Under the pieces are notes generated by a model. It was not told the DNA's origin and did no database searches. It was given only the letters and a program-made list of their open reading frames with translations. A stretch of 64,000 nt of DNA from Haemophilus haemolyticus (GTDB lineage Bacteria; Pseudomonadota; Gammaproteobacteria; Enterobacterales; Pasteurellaceae): positions 1,240,001-1,304,000 of the forward strand of contig NZ_CP031240.1 of NCBI RefSeq assembly GCF_003351405.1, read 5' to 3'. Both the position numbers and the translations under genes were made by a program. Shown here piece by piece: positions 50,580 through 60,141 of the stretch. Every line of letters starts with the position of its first letter. The stretch's first letter is position 1.

Positions 50580-51343
50580 TGAACATTCTGAAAAGGAAAA
50601 CTCCACAGAATATTCGTTTTGGTGAACAAAAGCCTAAATATTATTTTCATATTCGGGCTTTCTTGGCTTTGCTTGGTATACTTTTGGCTCTTGGTATCTA
50701 TTTTAATTGGCAAACTCTGCTAGAGAAAATGGATGATAAGCCTATTAGCGGTTTTGCATTAGCTGGACAAAAGGTTTTTACTACGGATGCCGATATTAAG
50801 GAAAGCTTATTAAAAATGGGTTCTCTTAAAGGCTTTTGGGGGCAAGATGTTGAGCCAATTCAAGCGCAAATAGAAGCTTTACCTTGGGTTAAGAGCTCAA
50901 TTGTGCGAAAAATATGGCCAAATCGTTTAAGTATTTGGATTACTGAATATCAACCAGTGGCATTTTGGAATCAGAACCAATTTGTTACTCAGGATGGTGT
51001 TGTATTCCAACTTCCAATTGAACGCTTAAAAGAAAATACTTTGCCTTACTTAGGGGGGCCTGATTATCAAAGTTTAAAAGTATTGGATGCATGGAATCAG
51101 ATTTATGCCGATTTTAAATCAAAAAATTTAATTGCAAAAGGGATGAATATTGATGAACGCGGTGCATGGCAAGTAACACTTGATAATGACATTGTGTTAA
51201 AGTTAGGTCGTGGAGAATGGAAATCTAAGCTTGAACGATTTGTTACGATTTATCCGCAAGTTGATGTTCCAGAAAATAAAAAAATAGATTATGTAGATTT
51301 ACGATATGCGGCAGGCGCTGCAGTGGGTATGGCTGATAAATAA
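50579..51343 (+). CDS. ftsQ: Cell division protein FtsQ
   Basis: FtsQ is the bitopic scaffold of the divisome FtsQLB complex. The 254 residues have a cytoplasmic tail of about 26 residues, one membrane helix (about 27-47, AFLALLGILLALGIYFNW) and a POTRA domain (about 55-125). The beta domain with WVKSSIVRKIWPNRLSIWI follows. It is translationally coupled to ddlB and followed 15 bp later by ftsA. Confidence 0.94.
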   Translation: MNILKRKTPQNIRFGEQKPKYYFHIRAFLALLGILLALGIYFNWQTLLEKMDDKPISGFALAGQKVFTTDADIKESLLKMGSLKGFWGQDVEPIQAQIEALPWVKSSIVRKIWPNRLSIWITEYQPVAFWNQNQFVTQDGVVFQLPIERLKENTLPYLGGPDYQSLKVLDAWNQIYADFKSKNLIAKGMNIDERGAWQVTLDNDIVLKLGRGEWKSKLERFVTIYPQVDVPENKKIDYVDLRYAAGAAVGMADK

Positions 51344-51358
51344 AAACTAGGTGCGAAA

Positions 51359-52636
51359 ATGGTTAAAGGTGTGGAAGCTAAAACAATTGTAGGATTAGAA
51401 GTCGGTACGTCAAAAGTTGTTGCCGTAGTGGGCGAGGTATTTCCTGATGGCGTAGTGAATGTGTTAGGTGTTGGTAGTTGCCCATCTAAAGGGATTGATC
51501 GTGGTAGTATCACAGATCTTGAAGCTGTCGTAAATTCTATTCAAAGAGCCATTGAAGCTGCTGAATCTATGGCTGATTGCCAGATTATGAGTGTCACTTT
51601 GGCAATTACTGGTGAACATATTCAAAGTTTAAATGAAAGTGGTTTTGTGCCAATTTCAGATGGCGAGGTAACACAAGATGAAATTGATTCTGCACTGCAT
51701 ACAGCGAGTTCCATTAAGTTGCCTGAAGGCTTATCCTTATTACATGTGATTCCGCAAGAATATGCGGTGGATCGCCAGTTGAATATTAAAAATCCATTGG
51801 GTTTGCAAGGTGTCCGTTTAAAAGCACAAGTACATTTAATCGCCTGTCATCAAGATTGGCAAAACAACCTGAAAAAAGCGGTTGAGCGCTGTGGTTTACA
51901 AGTGGATAAAGTCGTTTTTTCTGGTTTTGCAGCAACACATTCAGTATTAACCGAAGATGAAAAAGATCTTGGTGTTTGCTTGATTGATTTCGGTGCAGGC
52001 ACAATGAATGTGATGGTTTATACAAACGGCGCATTACGTTTCAGTAAGGTTATTCCTTATGCAGGAAATATTGTGACTAACGATATTGCTCACGCTTGTA
52101 CTATTTCGCGTGCAGAAGCTGAACGAATTAAAGTTAATTATGCAAGTGCATTTTACCCAGCTCGTTTGCACGGTGATAAAAAAATTGAAGTTGCAAGTAT
52201 TGGTGGGCGAGCACCTCGCTCATTAACAAAGAGTGATCTATCCTTAATTACATCAGCTCGCTATACGGAACTTCTAGGTGTGGTGGAAGATGAATTAGAT
52301 AAATTAAAAGCTGAGCTGGAAACAAAACATGTGAAGTTTGAGCTTATTGCTGGTGTAGTGATTACTGGTGGTGGGGCGCAAATAGAAGATTTGAAAGAAT
52401 GTGCATCTGACGTATTTAATTGCCAAGTACGTATTGGTAGCCCGCTGAATATTACTGGATTGACAGATTACGTGAATCGCCCTCAATATTCAACGGTGGT
52501 GGGGTTGTTGCAGTATAACCATAGTAACAGTGATGATGATTTGATTTCAGGAAATGATGAATCTGATGACGGAATACTAAAATCAATTTTGAATGGAATT
52601 AAAAAAATTATGGATAAAGTGCGGTCAGAATTTTGA
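51359..52636 (+). CDS. ftsA: Cell division actin homologue FtsA
   Basis: FtsA tethers FtsZ to the membrane. The 425 residues show the actin-type phosphate loops [16 protein letters not shown] and [14 protein letters not shown], the adenosine motif [16 protein letters not shown], and a C-terminal amphipathic helix ([19 protein letters not shown]) that inserts in the membrane. GGTGCGAAA precedes the ATG. Confidence 0.97.
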   Translation: MVKGVEAKTIVGLEVGTSKVVAVVGEVFPDGVVNVLGVGSCPSKGIDRGSITDLEAVVNSIQRAIEAAESMADCQIMSVTLAITGEHIQSLNESGFVPISDGEVTQDEIDSALHTASSIKLPEGLSLLHVIPQEYAVDRQLNIKNPLGLQGVRLKAQVHLIACHQDWQNNLKKAVERCGLQVDKVVFSGFAATHSVLTEDEKDLGVCLIDFGAGTMNVMVYTNGALRFSKVIPYAGNIVTNDIAHACTISRAEAERIKVNYASAFYPARLHGDKKIEVASIGGRAPRSLTKSDLSLITSARYTELLGVVEDELDKLKAELETKHVKFELIAGVVITGGGAQIEDLKECASDVFNCQVRIGSPLNITGLTDYVNRPQYSTVVGLLQYNHSNSDDDLISGNDESDDGILKSILNGIKKIMDKVRSEF

Positions 52637-52660
52637 TTATTTTGATTTTTCATCTACAAT
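52633..52660 (+). promoter_or_regulatory. Probable ftsZ promoter
   Basis: TTGATT (52633-52638) and TACAAT (52655-52660) are 16 bp apart, in the gap between ftsA and ftsZ. A small hairpin, GCCAGCTTATCTGGC, lies in the leader just before the AACGGAG ribosome-binding site. Extra ftsZ promoters near ftsA are usual in the dcw cluster. Confidence 0.5.
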
Positions 52661-52717
52661 AGAGAGAATTTAGGTTTTATATTGAGCCAGCTTATCTGGC
52701 CTTAACGGAGAACATCG

Positions 52718-53980
52718 ATGTTATACCCAGAGTACCCTGAGTACGATAATTTTAATGAGTCCGGCGCACTGATCAAAGTCGTAGGCGTTGGCGGCGGTGG
52801 CGGTAATGCTGTAAATCATATGGTTATGAGTATGGTCAAGCAAGAAATGGGTGGAACTTATTTAGGTGAAAGCTCATTAACTTCGGAAGAACATGGCCGT
52901 ATTATTTTTTACGCTGTAAATACAGACGCTCAAGCATTACGCAAAAGCCAAGTTCAACAGACAGTACAAATCGGTGGAGAGACAACCAAAGGTTTAGGTG
53001 CTGGAGCAAATCCGAATATTGGTCGTAAGGCTGCTGAAGATGATCAGGAAGAAATTCGCAAAATGCTTGAAGGTGCGGATATGGTCTTTATTGCAGCTGG
53101 TATGGGCGGTGGTACTGGTACTGGTGCAGCGCCTGTTGTCGCAAAAATAGCTAAAGAATTAGGTATTTTAACTGTTGCTGTTGTGACCAAACCATTTGCT
53201 TTTGAAGGCAAGAAGCGTATGCAATTTGCAGAGCTCGGTATTAAAGATTTATCCCAATATGTTGATTCAATGATTATTATTCCGAATCAACAAATCCAAA
53301 AAGTTCTCTCTAAAAATGCTAAATTAATTGAGGCTTTTGCTGCTGCAAACGACGTGTTGCGTAATTCCGTGATGGGAATTTCAGATATGATTACCTCTCC
53401 TGGTTTAATTAATGTGGACTTCGCTGATGTAAGAACGGTAATGTCCGTTCAAGGGCAAGCTATGATTGGTTTTGGTTCAGCTGTGGGAAAACCTGGTGAG
53501 GGTAGAGCAGAAGATGCGGCTCGTCTTGCGGTACGTAACGATCTTCTAGAAAAAATAGATCTTTCTAACGCTCAAGGTATTTTAGTTAATATTACTGCTG
53601 GAATGGATTTAGTTTTTGAAGAGTTTAACATTATAGGTGAGACAATAGGTAGTTTTGCTTCTGAAGAAGCGACAGTTGTTGTTGGTACGAGTTTGGTGCC
53701 TGAGATGAGTGATGAAATTCGAGTGACTATTGTGGCAACAGGATTGGGGGAAATCGCCCCAACTGAGTCAGTTCAAGTATTGCGTCCTTCTCGTCCAGTT
53801 GAGCCAGAAGGTACAGGTCGCGTAAATATTGTGCCTGATATACATACTCGTGAGCCAGTAGAAACTCAAAAAACTCCAGCAGAAGAATATCATCGCCCGC
53901 TGGATAAACCGATCACAGATCGTTTAGAAGCATTTAAGAAAAACAGTTTCTTTAATCCTGCGCAACGTGAAGAAAATTAA
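52718..53980 (+). CDS. ftsZ: Cell division tubulin homologue FtsZ
   Basis: FtsZ forms the GTP-dependent division ring. The 420 residues contain [15 protein letters not shown], the tubulin signature [15 protein letters not shown], and [12 protein letters not shown]. Two oddities are visible. An insertion of about 19 residues (about residues 37-65) lies between helix H1 and strand S2 compared with E. coli. The C-terminus reads [20 protein letters not shown] rather than the usual DIPAFLRKQ-type peptide. AACGGAG precedes the ATG. Confidence 0.97.
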   Translation: MLYPEYPEYDNFNESGALIKVVGVGGGGGNAVNHMVMSMVKQEMGGTYLGESSLTSEEHGRIIFYAVNTDAQALRKSQVQQTVQIGGETTKGLGAGANPNIGRKAAEDDQEEIRKMLEGADMVFIAAGMGGGTGTGAAPVVAKIAKELGILTVAVVTKPFAFEGKKRMQFAELGIKDLSQYVDSMIIIPNQQIQKVLSKNAKLIEAFAAANDVLRNSVMGISDMITSPGLINVDFADVRTVMSVQGQAMIGFGSAVGKPGEGRAEDAARLAVRNDLLEKIDLSNAQGILVNITAGMDLVFEEFNIIGETIGSFASEEATVVVGTSLVPEMSDEIRVTIVATGLGEIAPTESVQVLRPSRPVEPEGTGRVNIVPDIHTREPVETQKTPAEEYHRPLDKPITDRLEAFKKNSFFNPAQREEN

Positions 53981-54023
53981 TTTAATTGGTTTTGAGAAAT
54001 ACCTGGAATATTAAGGTAGTAGA

Positions 54024-54941
54024 ATGATTAAACAAAGAACATTAAAACAAAGTATTAAAGTAACAGGTGTTGGTTTACATAGCGGTAAGAAAGTGACTTT
54101 AACGTTACGTCCAGCTATGCCAAATACTGGTGTTGTTTACTATCGTACAGATTTAAATCCAGCTGTGGCATTCCCTGCTGATCCTAATTCCGTACGTGAT
54201 ACAATGCTTTGTACTGCATTAATTAATGAGCAAGGTGTACGCATTTCTACCGTTGAACATTTGAATGCAGCACTATCAGGTCTTGGGATTGATAATATTA
54301 TTATTGAGGTTGATGCACCTGAAATTCCTATTATGGATGGTAGCGCGAGTCCATTTATCTATTTGTTGTTAGATGCAGGAATTGAAGAACAAAATGCACC
54401 TAAGAAATTTATTCGTATTAAAGAATATGTTCGAGTTGAAGATGGTGATAAATGGGCTGAATTTAAACCTTATAATGGTTTTCGTTTAGATTTCACTATT
54501 GATTTTGATCATCCTGCTATTGGCAAAAATGTTCGTAATTATGTCATGGATTTCTCTGCTCAAGCATTTGTTCATCAAATTAGTCGAGCAAGAACATTTG
54601 GTTTCATGAAAGATATAGAATATCTTCAATCTCAAGGTTTAGCATTAGGTGGTAGTCTTGATAATGCTATTGTTCTTGATGATTATAGAATTTTAAATGA
54701 AGATGGCTTACGCTTTAAAGATGAACTTGTTCGTCATAAAATGTTAGACGCAATTGGCGATCTTTATATGGCTGGTTATAACATTATTGGTGATTTTAAA
54801 GCTTATAAGTCTGGCCATGGTTTAAATAACAAGTTACTACGTGCTGTATTAGCAAATCAAGAAGCGTGGGAGTTTGTAACTTTCGAAGATAAAGAACAAG
54901 TACCGCAAGGATATGTTGCGCCTGTTCAAGTATTTATCTAA
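54024..54941 (+). CDS. lpxC: UDP-3-O-acyl-N-acetylglucosamine deacetylase
   Basis: LpxC catalyses the committed step of lipid A synthesis and uses zinc. The 305 residues show [18 protein letters not shown] (first zinc His), [11 protein letters not shown] and [19 protein letters not shown] (zinc His and Asp). It ends the dcw cluster as in E. coli, but no secA or secM follows. AAGGTAGT precedes the ATG. Confidence 0.97.
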   Translation: MIKQRTLKQSIKVTGVGLHSGKKVTLTLRPAMPNTGVVYYRTDLNPAVAFPADPNSVRDTMLCTALINEQGVRISTVEHLNAALSGLGIDNIIIEVDAPEIPIMDGSASPFIYLLLDAGIEEQNAPKKFIRIKEYVRVEDGDKWAEFKPYNGFRLDFTIDFDHPAIGKNVRNYVMDFSAQAFVHQISRARTFGFMKDIEYLQSQGLALGGSLDNAIVLDDYRILNEDGLRFKDELVRHKMLDAIGDLYMAGYNIIGDFKAYKSGHGLNNKLLRAVLANQEAWEFVTFEDKEQVPQGYVAPVQVFI

Positions 54942-54955
54942 TCATTTTATTTTTG

Positions 54956-54993
54956 AAAAAGCTATATTTCTGCTAAGAAGTATAGCTTTTTTA
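54956..54993 (+). terminator. Intrinsic terminator after lpxC
   Basis: A 16-bp stem (54956-54971 with 54976-54991, one G-U pair) with a GCTA loop is followed by TTATTTT. It closes the division cluster. Confidence 0.9.
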
Positions 54994-55000
54994 TTTTCAT

Positions 55001-55041
55001 CGCACTTTAAATGACTAATGCCTAAAAGTGCGGTTTATTTT
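55001..55041 (+). terminator. Second hairpin, uptake-signal type, in front of pheA
   Basis: CGCACTTT (55001-55008) pairs with AAAGTGCG (55025-55032), then GTTTATTTTT. It lies 24 bp before the pheA start. It may be a back-up terminator or an attenuator, but no phenylalanine-rich leader peptide was seen. Confidence 0.5.
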
Positions 55042-55064
55042 TCTCGTTTTTATAAGGGGATGCT

Positions 55065-56222
55065 ATGAAGCTAGAATTATCTGAAATTCGCCAACAAATT
55101 ACGCAAATAGATCGTAGTTTATTAAAATTGCTTTCTGAGCGTCATCGTTTAGCTTTCGATGTAGTGAGAAGTAAAGAGATCTCGCAAAAAGCTTTACGTG
55201 ATGTAGAGCGAGAACAGCAACTTTTACAAGAATTAGTTCAATTTTCAGAAAATGAGAATTATCAACTTGAACCACAATATATCACTTCAATTTTCCAAAA
55301 AATTATTGAAGACTCGGTACTGACCCAGCAAGTCTATTTGCAGAATAAACTTAATGAACAACGTAATCAAAATTTACATATTGCTTTTTTAGGTAAGAGA
55401 GGGTCTTATTCAAATTTAGCTGCGCGTAATTATGCTGCTCGTTATCAAAAACAATTTGTAGAACTAGGATGTCAGTCTTTTGAGCAAGTATTTGAAAAAG
55501 TGCAAAATGGTGAAGCAGATTTTGGCGTATTGCCTTTAGAAAATACAACATCAGGCGCTATTAATGAGGTCTATGATTTGCTCCAGCATACTGACTTATC
55601 ATTGGTAGGCGAGCTAGCTTACCCAATTCAGCATTGTGTTTTGGTAAATGGCTCGACTGAATTAAGTGAAATCGATACTTTATATAGTCATCCTCAAGTG
55701 ATTCAACAATGTAGTCAATTTATACATAGTCTTGATCGAGTACATATTGAGTATTGTGAAAGTAGCTCCCATGCAATGCAACTTATTGCAAGTTTAAATA
55801 AGCCGAATATTGCGGCATTAGGGAATGAAGATGGTGGCAAATTGTATGGACTTAGCGTATTAAAAACTAATATTGCTAATCAAGAGAACAATATTACGCG
55901 TTTTATTGTCGTTGCTAAAGAACAGCGAGAGGTTTCACCACAGATACCGGCAAAAACATTATTGTTAATGACAACCTCACAGCAAATTGGCTCATTAGTT
56001 GATGCACTTTTAGTTTTCAAAAAACATCAAATTAATATGACGAAATTAGAGTCTCGTCCAATTTATGGTAAACCTTGGGAAGAAATGTTTTATCTCGAAA
56101 TAGAAGCGAATATCCATCATCCTGATATTCAGCAAGCCTTGGAAGAGTTAAAGAATTGTAGTAATTATCTAAAGATTTTAGGTTGTTATCCTAGCGAGAT
56201 TGTAAAACCAGTTAATTTATAA
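55065..56222 (+). CDS. pheA: Bifunctional chorismate mutase / prephenate dehydratase
   Basis: PheA makes phenylpyruvate for phenylalanine synthesis. The 385 residues hold an AroQ chorismate mutase (1-90, [23 protein letters not shown] with the catalytic Arg and Lys), and a prephenate dehydratase domain (about 105-285, [34 protein letters not shown]). A C-terminal ACT domain with the feedback-binding [10 protein letters not shown] completes it. AAGGGG precedes the ATG. Confidence 0.97.
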   Translation: MKLELSEIRQQITQIDRSLLKLLSERHRLAFDVVRSKEISQKALRDVEREQQLLQELVQFSENENYQLEPQYITSIFQKIIEDSVLTQQVYLQNKLNEQRNQNLHIAFLGKRGSYSNLAARNYAARYQKQFVELGCQSFEQVFEKVQNGEADFGVLPLENTTSGAINEVYDLLQHTDLSLVGELAYPIQHCVLVNGSTELSEIDTLYSHPQVIQQCSQFIHSLDRVHIEYCESSSHAMQLIASLNKPNIAALGNEDGGKLYGLSVLKTNIANQENNITRFIVVAKEQREVSPQIPAKTLLLMTTSQQIGSLVDALLVFKKHQINMTKLESRPIYGKPWEEMFYLEIEANIHHPDIQQALEELKNCSNYLKILGCYPSEIVKPVNL

Positions 56223-56223
56223 G

Positions 56224-56263
56224 AAGGTGCGGTCAATAAAATTATTTTTGACCGCACTTTTTT
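56224..56263. terminator. Bidirectional uptake-signal terminator between pheA and rapZ
   Basis: AAGGTGCGGTCAA (56224-56236) pairs with TTGACCGCACTT (56248-56259), one mismatch, followed by TTTT. It lies between convergent genes. Confidence 0.8.
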
Positions 56264-57119
56264 ATGCTTTTTTATTTCGTTCTAAAGATTTATGCTGAAT
56301 CTGGACGATTTTCCCTTTAGCTTGAAAATATTCGCCTAACTGCTGGGCAATATAAACGGAGCGGTGTTTTCCCCCTGTACATCCAATGGCAATGGTTAAA
56401 TAGCTACGATTGTTTTTTTCTAACATTGGCAACCAAGTATCAATATAGTTACGAGTGAGGTAGATAAATTCATTTACTTGCGTGTGGCTATTTAGAAATT
56501 CTGCTACTGGCGCATCTAATCCTGTCATTGGGCGTAATGTTGGATCCCAATGTGGGTTAGGTAAGAAACGTACATCGAAAACATAATCAGCATCTAAAGG
56601 AATTCCATATTTAAAGCCAAAAGATTCAACAACGATTTTTAGTTCTTTATCACTATTTCCTCGTAAAAATTCGCGTAGGCGTTCAGCAAGGGTATGAGTA
56701 GAAAGATGGGTGGTATCAATAATAAAGTTTGCGTGTTGAATTAATGGCTCAAGGTAGCAATATTCTTCATCTATTGCAGCTTCAAGAGATAAATCTTTCA
56801 AGGAAAGTGGGTGCAGACGGCGTGAGTCGCTATAACGACGAATCAATGTGCCACGATCTGCTTCAAGGAAAATGATCTTTAATTGATGATATTTTTGTAA
56901 GGTATTTAGAGTTTGTTCAAGGGGATTGGCTGAATTAGGAATATTACGAATATCAAGGCTGATTGCGACCGAAGATTGGGATTGAGATAGAATATCAGTC
57001 AATTGAGGAAGTAAATCCAGAGGAATATTATCAACACAATAATATCCGGCATCTTCTAATGCTCGTAAGGCTACGGATTTTCCTGCACCAGAACGTCCAC
57101 TAATAATGATAATTTCCAT
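56262..57119 (-). CDS. rapZ: RNase adapter protein RapZ
   Basis: RapZ is a P-loop protein which in E. coli delivers the sRNA GlmZ to RNase E and so controls GlmS, the first enzyme of amino-sugar synthesis. The 285 residues show Walker [15 protein letters not shown], Walker B-like [10 protein letters not shown], and the C-terminal [17 protein letters not shown] loop. The ATG at 57119 follows GGGGG. It is the last gene of the minus-strand lptC-lptA-lptB-ptsN-rapZ run. Confidence 0.96.
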   Translation of the reverse strand: MEIIIISGRSGAGKSVALRALEDAGYYCVDNIPLDLLPQLTDILSQSQSSVAISLDIRNIPNSANPLEQTLNTLQKYHQLKIIFLEADRGTLIRRYSDSRRLHPLSLKDLSLEAAIDEEYCYLEPLIQHANFIIDTTHLSTHTLAERLREFLRGNSDKELKIVVESFGFKYGIPLDADYVFDVRFLPNPHWDPTLRPMTGLDAPVAEFLNSHTQVNEFIYLTRNYIDTWLPMLEKNNRSYLTIAIGCTGGKHRSVYIAQQLGEYFQAKGKIVQIQHKSLERNKKA

Positions 57120-57134
57120 AATACCCCCTTTAAA

Positions 57135-57629
57135 TTATTCTTGCGTTTCTTCTGGCGAGCTTTCAGCTCTATCTGAAATCTCAAAAACTTGCCAAATTTC
57201 ATCCGCACTTTTGGCTGAACGTAATTGTTTTAACATATTTTTATCGGTAAGTTTTTCGATTAATGATGCAAATATAGGGATGTATGTTTCGCACTGATTC
57301 TCTGGAATGAGTATAGCAAAAATTAAATCTACAGATTTACCATCAAGCGAATCATAATTAATTGGGTTATCCAATTGCATAAACATAGCAATTGCTTTGT
57401 CGCATACCTCAATAGGCATTTTTGCCTTAGGCATTGCTATGCCATTACCTAGCCCGGAGTTACCCAGCTTTTCGCGCTCAAAAAGGGATTCAAAGCACGT
57501 TTGCTCACCTTTATCACAGTGAAGTTTTTCTTCTACAAAATGTGCGATAGATTCAAATAATCGTTTTTTGCTAGAAAAACTAACGCCCTGACGAATATTC
57601 TCAGGGCTTAATAGTTCAGTTATTTTCAT
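57135..57629 (-). CDS. ptsN: PtsN-like EIIA(Ntr) domain protein lacking the active-site His
   Basis: This 164-residue protein aligns throughout with E. coli EIIA(Ntr), including SGLGNGIAMP, PVDLIFAILIP-type (here SVDLIFAILIPENQ) and QLRSAKSADEIWQ. The phosphorylatable histidine of the motif GIAIPHGK is replaced by lysine (GIAMPKAK, Lys68, codon AAG at 57428-57426). It therefore should not accept phosphate from NPr and may act as a fixed, unphosphorylated-like regulator. It starts 2 bp after lptB without a ribosome-binding site, so it is coupled. rpoN and hpf, found between them in E. coli, are absent. Confidence 0.9.
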   Translation of the reverse strand: MKITELLSPENIRQGVSFSSKKRLFESIAHFVEEKLHCDKGEQTCFESLFEREKLGNSGLGNGIAMPKAKMPIEVCDKAIAMFMQLDNPINYDSLDGKSVDLIFAILIPENQCETYIPIFASLIEKLTDKNMLKQLRSAKSADEIWQVFEISDRAESSPEETQE

Positions 57630-57631
57630 TT

Positions 57632-58357
57632 TTATAATTTGAATTGTTCGCCAAGATAAACGCGTTTAACGTGTTCATCGTTCATAACTTGTTCTGGTGT
57701 GCCTGTTGCGATAATTTTACCTTCGCCAACAATATAAGCGCGTTCACATACATCAAGTGTTTCACGTACATTATGATCGGTAATCAAAACGCCTAATCCT
57801 CGGTTACGTAAGTCGGTGATAATTTTCTTAATATCGCTCACAGAAATTGGATCTACACCAGCAAATGGCTCATCTAATAGAATAAACTTGGGATTTGCAG
57901 CTAATGCTCGTGCAATTTCAACTCGACGGCGTTCACCGCCAGATAATGACTGACCTAAACTATCCCGAATATGGCCAATATTAAATTCCTCAATCAACTC
58001 ATCAGCTTTTTCTCTACGTTGTTGAGAGGTTAAATCTTTGCGTATTTCTAATACAGCCATTAGATTTTCGTATACAGTCAAACGGCGAAAAATAGAGGCT
58101 TCTTGTGGCAAATAACCGATTCCACGTTGCGCACGATTATGCATTGGGAGCAAACTAATGTTTTCTCCGTCAATAATAATTTTGCCTTGATCTTGGCGAA
58201 CTAACCCGACAAGCATGTAGAAGGTTGTTGTTTTCCCAGCACCGTTTGGTCCGAGCAAACCGACAATTTCATTAGAGTTTACAGTTAAACTTACATCTGA
58301 AACAACTTTACGGCTTTTATAGCTCTTAGCTAAATTTTCAGCAGTCAGAATTGACAT
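57632..58357 (-). CDS. lptB: LPS export ABC transporter ATPase LptB
   Basis: LptB powers extraction of LPS from the inner membrane with LptF and LptG. The 241 residues contain Walker [17 protein letters not shown], the Q-loop [14 protein letters not shown], signature [15 protein letters not shown] and Walker [22 protein letters not shown] precedes the ATG. It follows lptA by 3 bp. Confidence 0.97.
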   Translation of the reverse strand: MSILTAENLAKSYKSRKVVSDVSLTVNSNEIVGLLGPNGAGKTTTFYMLVGLVRQDQGKIIIDGENISLLPMHNRAQRGIGYLPQEASIFRRLTVYENLMAVLEIRKDLTSQQRREKADELIEEFNIGHIRDSLGQSLSGGERRRVEIARALAANPKFILLDEPFAGVDPISVSDIKKIITDLRNRGLGVLITDHNVRETLDVCERAYIVGEGKIIATGTPEQVMNDEHVKRVYLGEQFKL

Positions 58358-58360
58358 AAA

Positions 58361-58879
58361 TTACTTCCCTTTAGCTTGTTGTAATTGTGATGGAATAAGG
58401 ACTGTTGTTACACGTGATTTTCCATTGCCATTAGCTTTAAGTTGCTGTTTTTTCACATCGTAGGTAATTAGTTGTCCATTGATCTTACTATCAAGTTGTT
58501 TTAATTCAGCATTGTCAGTTAATGTTAAAAATTCAGTACCAAGATCATAGTGAACTTTGTTTGCTTTCCCATCCACTGGCTTACCATTATCTAGCTGTTG
58601 ATGGAATGTCACTGGAGTACCAAATGCTTCTACAGTTTCTTTTTTACCTGAATTTTCAGGTGGGCGCGTAATGACAACTTTATTTGCCTTGATTAAAATT
58701 GAACCCTGAGTAATTGAAACATTATCAGTAAAAGTGACAACACTTTTTTCCATATCTAATGATTGATTATCAGAAACAATGTTGATCGGTTGATTGGTAT
58801 CATCTTTCAAAGCTAAAGCAGAGAAAGAGGTCATGATTAATGCAGCGAGTAAAATAATTTTATTGTTTGTTAATTTCAT
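58361..58879 (-). CDS. lptA: LPS transport periplasmic bridge protein LptA
   Basis: LptA forms the beta-jellyroll bridge that carries LPS across the periplasm. The 172 residues have a signal peptide (to about SALALK, residue 25) and then an OstA-like domain with INIVSDNQSLDMEKSVVTFT and KANKVVITRPP. A lysine and glutamine-rich tail follows. It overlaps lptC by 20 bp. Confidence 0.95.
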   Translation of the reverse strand: MKLTNNKIILLAALIMTSFSALALKDDTNQPINIVSDNQSLDMEKSVVTFTDNVSITQGSILIKANKVVITRPPENSGKKETVEAFGTPVTFHQQLDNGKPVDGKANKVHYDLGTEFLTLTDNAELKQLDSKINGQLITYDVKKQQLKANGNGKSRVTTVLIPSQLQQAKGK

Positions 58880-59468
58880 AATATGTTTTTACCTGTTCTT
58901 TTAATGTTGCAATTTGTTGGCGTAGATTGCCAATCATTTTTAAGCCCGTTGAGTTAAAATTTTGTCCGTTTATTTTCACCATTGTATCTGATGAAATATC
59001 TTGAGTTTTTAAGTTAACCTCTGCAACTTGTGTTTCGATTCGCTGTAACCGAGAAGTTGGTTCTAAACTTTCAGCAACGACATCGCCTTCTAAATAAAGC
59101 ATTTCATCTTTCGTCAATTTGGCTTTTTTTGCGCTAAGTTTCCAACTTTGTGATTCTAATAATTTTGCTGAATGATTTGATTTTTCAGCATTATTAGATG
59201 TAGAGACATCGAATAAGTACACCAAAGGCATTTCAAACTCAGTATGGCCATCAACTGTATAATGTTTCACTTTGTTTGCGGTCGAGAGATATTGTTTCTT
59301 ACCTTCAGGGGAAAATACCGTAGTTTCCATTTTATTTCCAATATAATCTGGACTATCTGTTTTTTTTACTAAGTTTGACAAATCAGGTTTATCGCTATTT
59401 AAAGAATAAAACCATCCCAGCGAACCGAGAGCGATAAGACCCAAAATTACATTCCAACGAATATTCAT
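58860..59468 (-). CDS. lptC: LPS export system protein LptC
   Basis: LptC is a bitopic inner-membrane protein that receives LPS from LptB2FG and passes it to LptA. The 202 residues have one N-terminal helix (about 5-22, WNVILGLIALGSLGWFY) and a jellyroll domain with KQYLSTANKVKHYTVDGHTEF (seen in part) and LYLEGDVVAES. It is the first gene of the lpt run and overlaps lptA by 20 bp. Confidence 0.92.
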   Translation of the reverse strand: MNIRWNVILGLIALGSLGWFYSLNSDKPDLSNLVKKTDSPDYIGNKMETTVFSPEGKKQYLSTANKVKHYTVDGHTEFEMPLVYLFDVSTSNNAEKSNHSAKLLESQSWKLSAKKAKLTKDEMLYLEGDVVAESLEPTSRLQRIETQVAEVNLKTQDISSDTMVKINGQNFNSTGLKMIGNLRQQIATLKEQVKTYYEINKQ

Positions 59469-59516
59469 ATTTTTAAATTTGTTACTCGAAAAGTGCGGAT
59501 AAAAATTTAATATTTT

Positions 59517-60053
59517 TTAGTCTTCTAACATCAATGTTTTGAGCATTTGATAAATTTCTCGATAGGATTTCGATGGTTTATTTTGCTCACGTTCTTTTTG
59601 TGCTGAACGAATAAGATTACGTAGTTGTTGACGATCTACATCAGGATAATCATTGAATAAATCGGTTAGAGCCATGTCACCTTTTTCTACTAATTCATCC
59701 CGCACTTTTTCGATTTTGTGCAGCATGGCCTGCTGTTGGTTATGTTTATTTTCGATTTTATCTAATGCTTCACGAATGGGCTCAACATCAATTCCTCGAA
59801 ATAATTTACCGATATACTGTAATTGACGGCGACGAGCTTCTTTTTCTAAACGCTGTGCAAGTTTAATGGCATCAAGTAAGGATTCATCAAGTGGGATTTT
59901 GGCAAGATTAGCTTTGGTTAAATTTACAATCTTTTCACCAAGTTGTTTTAAATCTTCAGCATCGCGTTTGATTTCGCTTTTACTTACCCAAATAATTTCT
60001 TCTAGGTCTTCATCTTCCCAATCGAAAGCTTCTTTTTTCTTACGTTTTGCCAT
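59517..60053 (-). CDS. darP: DarP/YjgA ribosome-associated protein
   Basis: DarP binds pre-50S particles in E. coli. From the ATG at 60053 it has 178 residues, highly charged and helical, starting [20 protein letters not shown]. Family blocks [22 protein letters not shown] (in part) and [15 protein letters not shown] are visible. A short upstream extension of four residues is possible. It is divergent from pmbA, as yjgA and pmbA are in E. coli. Confidence 0.92.
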   Translation of the reverse strand: MAKRKKKEAFDWEDEDLEEIIWVSKSEIKRDAEDLKQLGEKIVNLTKANLAKIPLDESLLDAIKLAQRLEKEARRRQLQYIGKLFRGIDVEPIREALDKIENKHNQQQAMLHKIEKVRDELVEKGDMALTDLFNDYPDVDRQQLRNLIRSAQKEREQNKPSKSYREIYQMLKTLMLED

Positions 60054-60141
60054 AATTTCTCTCAACTAAAATTTGGCGCGTATTTTAGCACAAAGTTTCA
60101 AAATAATATAAAATGTGACAAATTTTTAACGGGAAAAAATA

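Noticed and set aside
54942..55064. Phenylalanine attenuator leader before pheA
   Set aside because: Two hairpins are present, but no short ORF rich in Phe codons with a ribosome-binding site was found.
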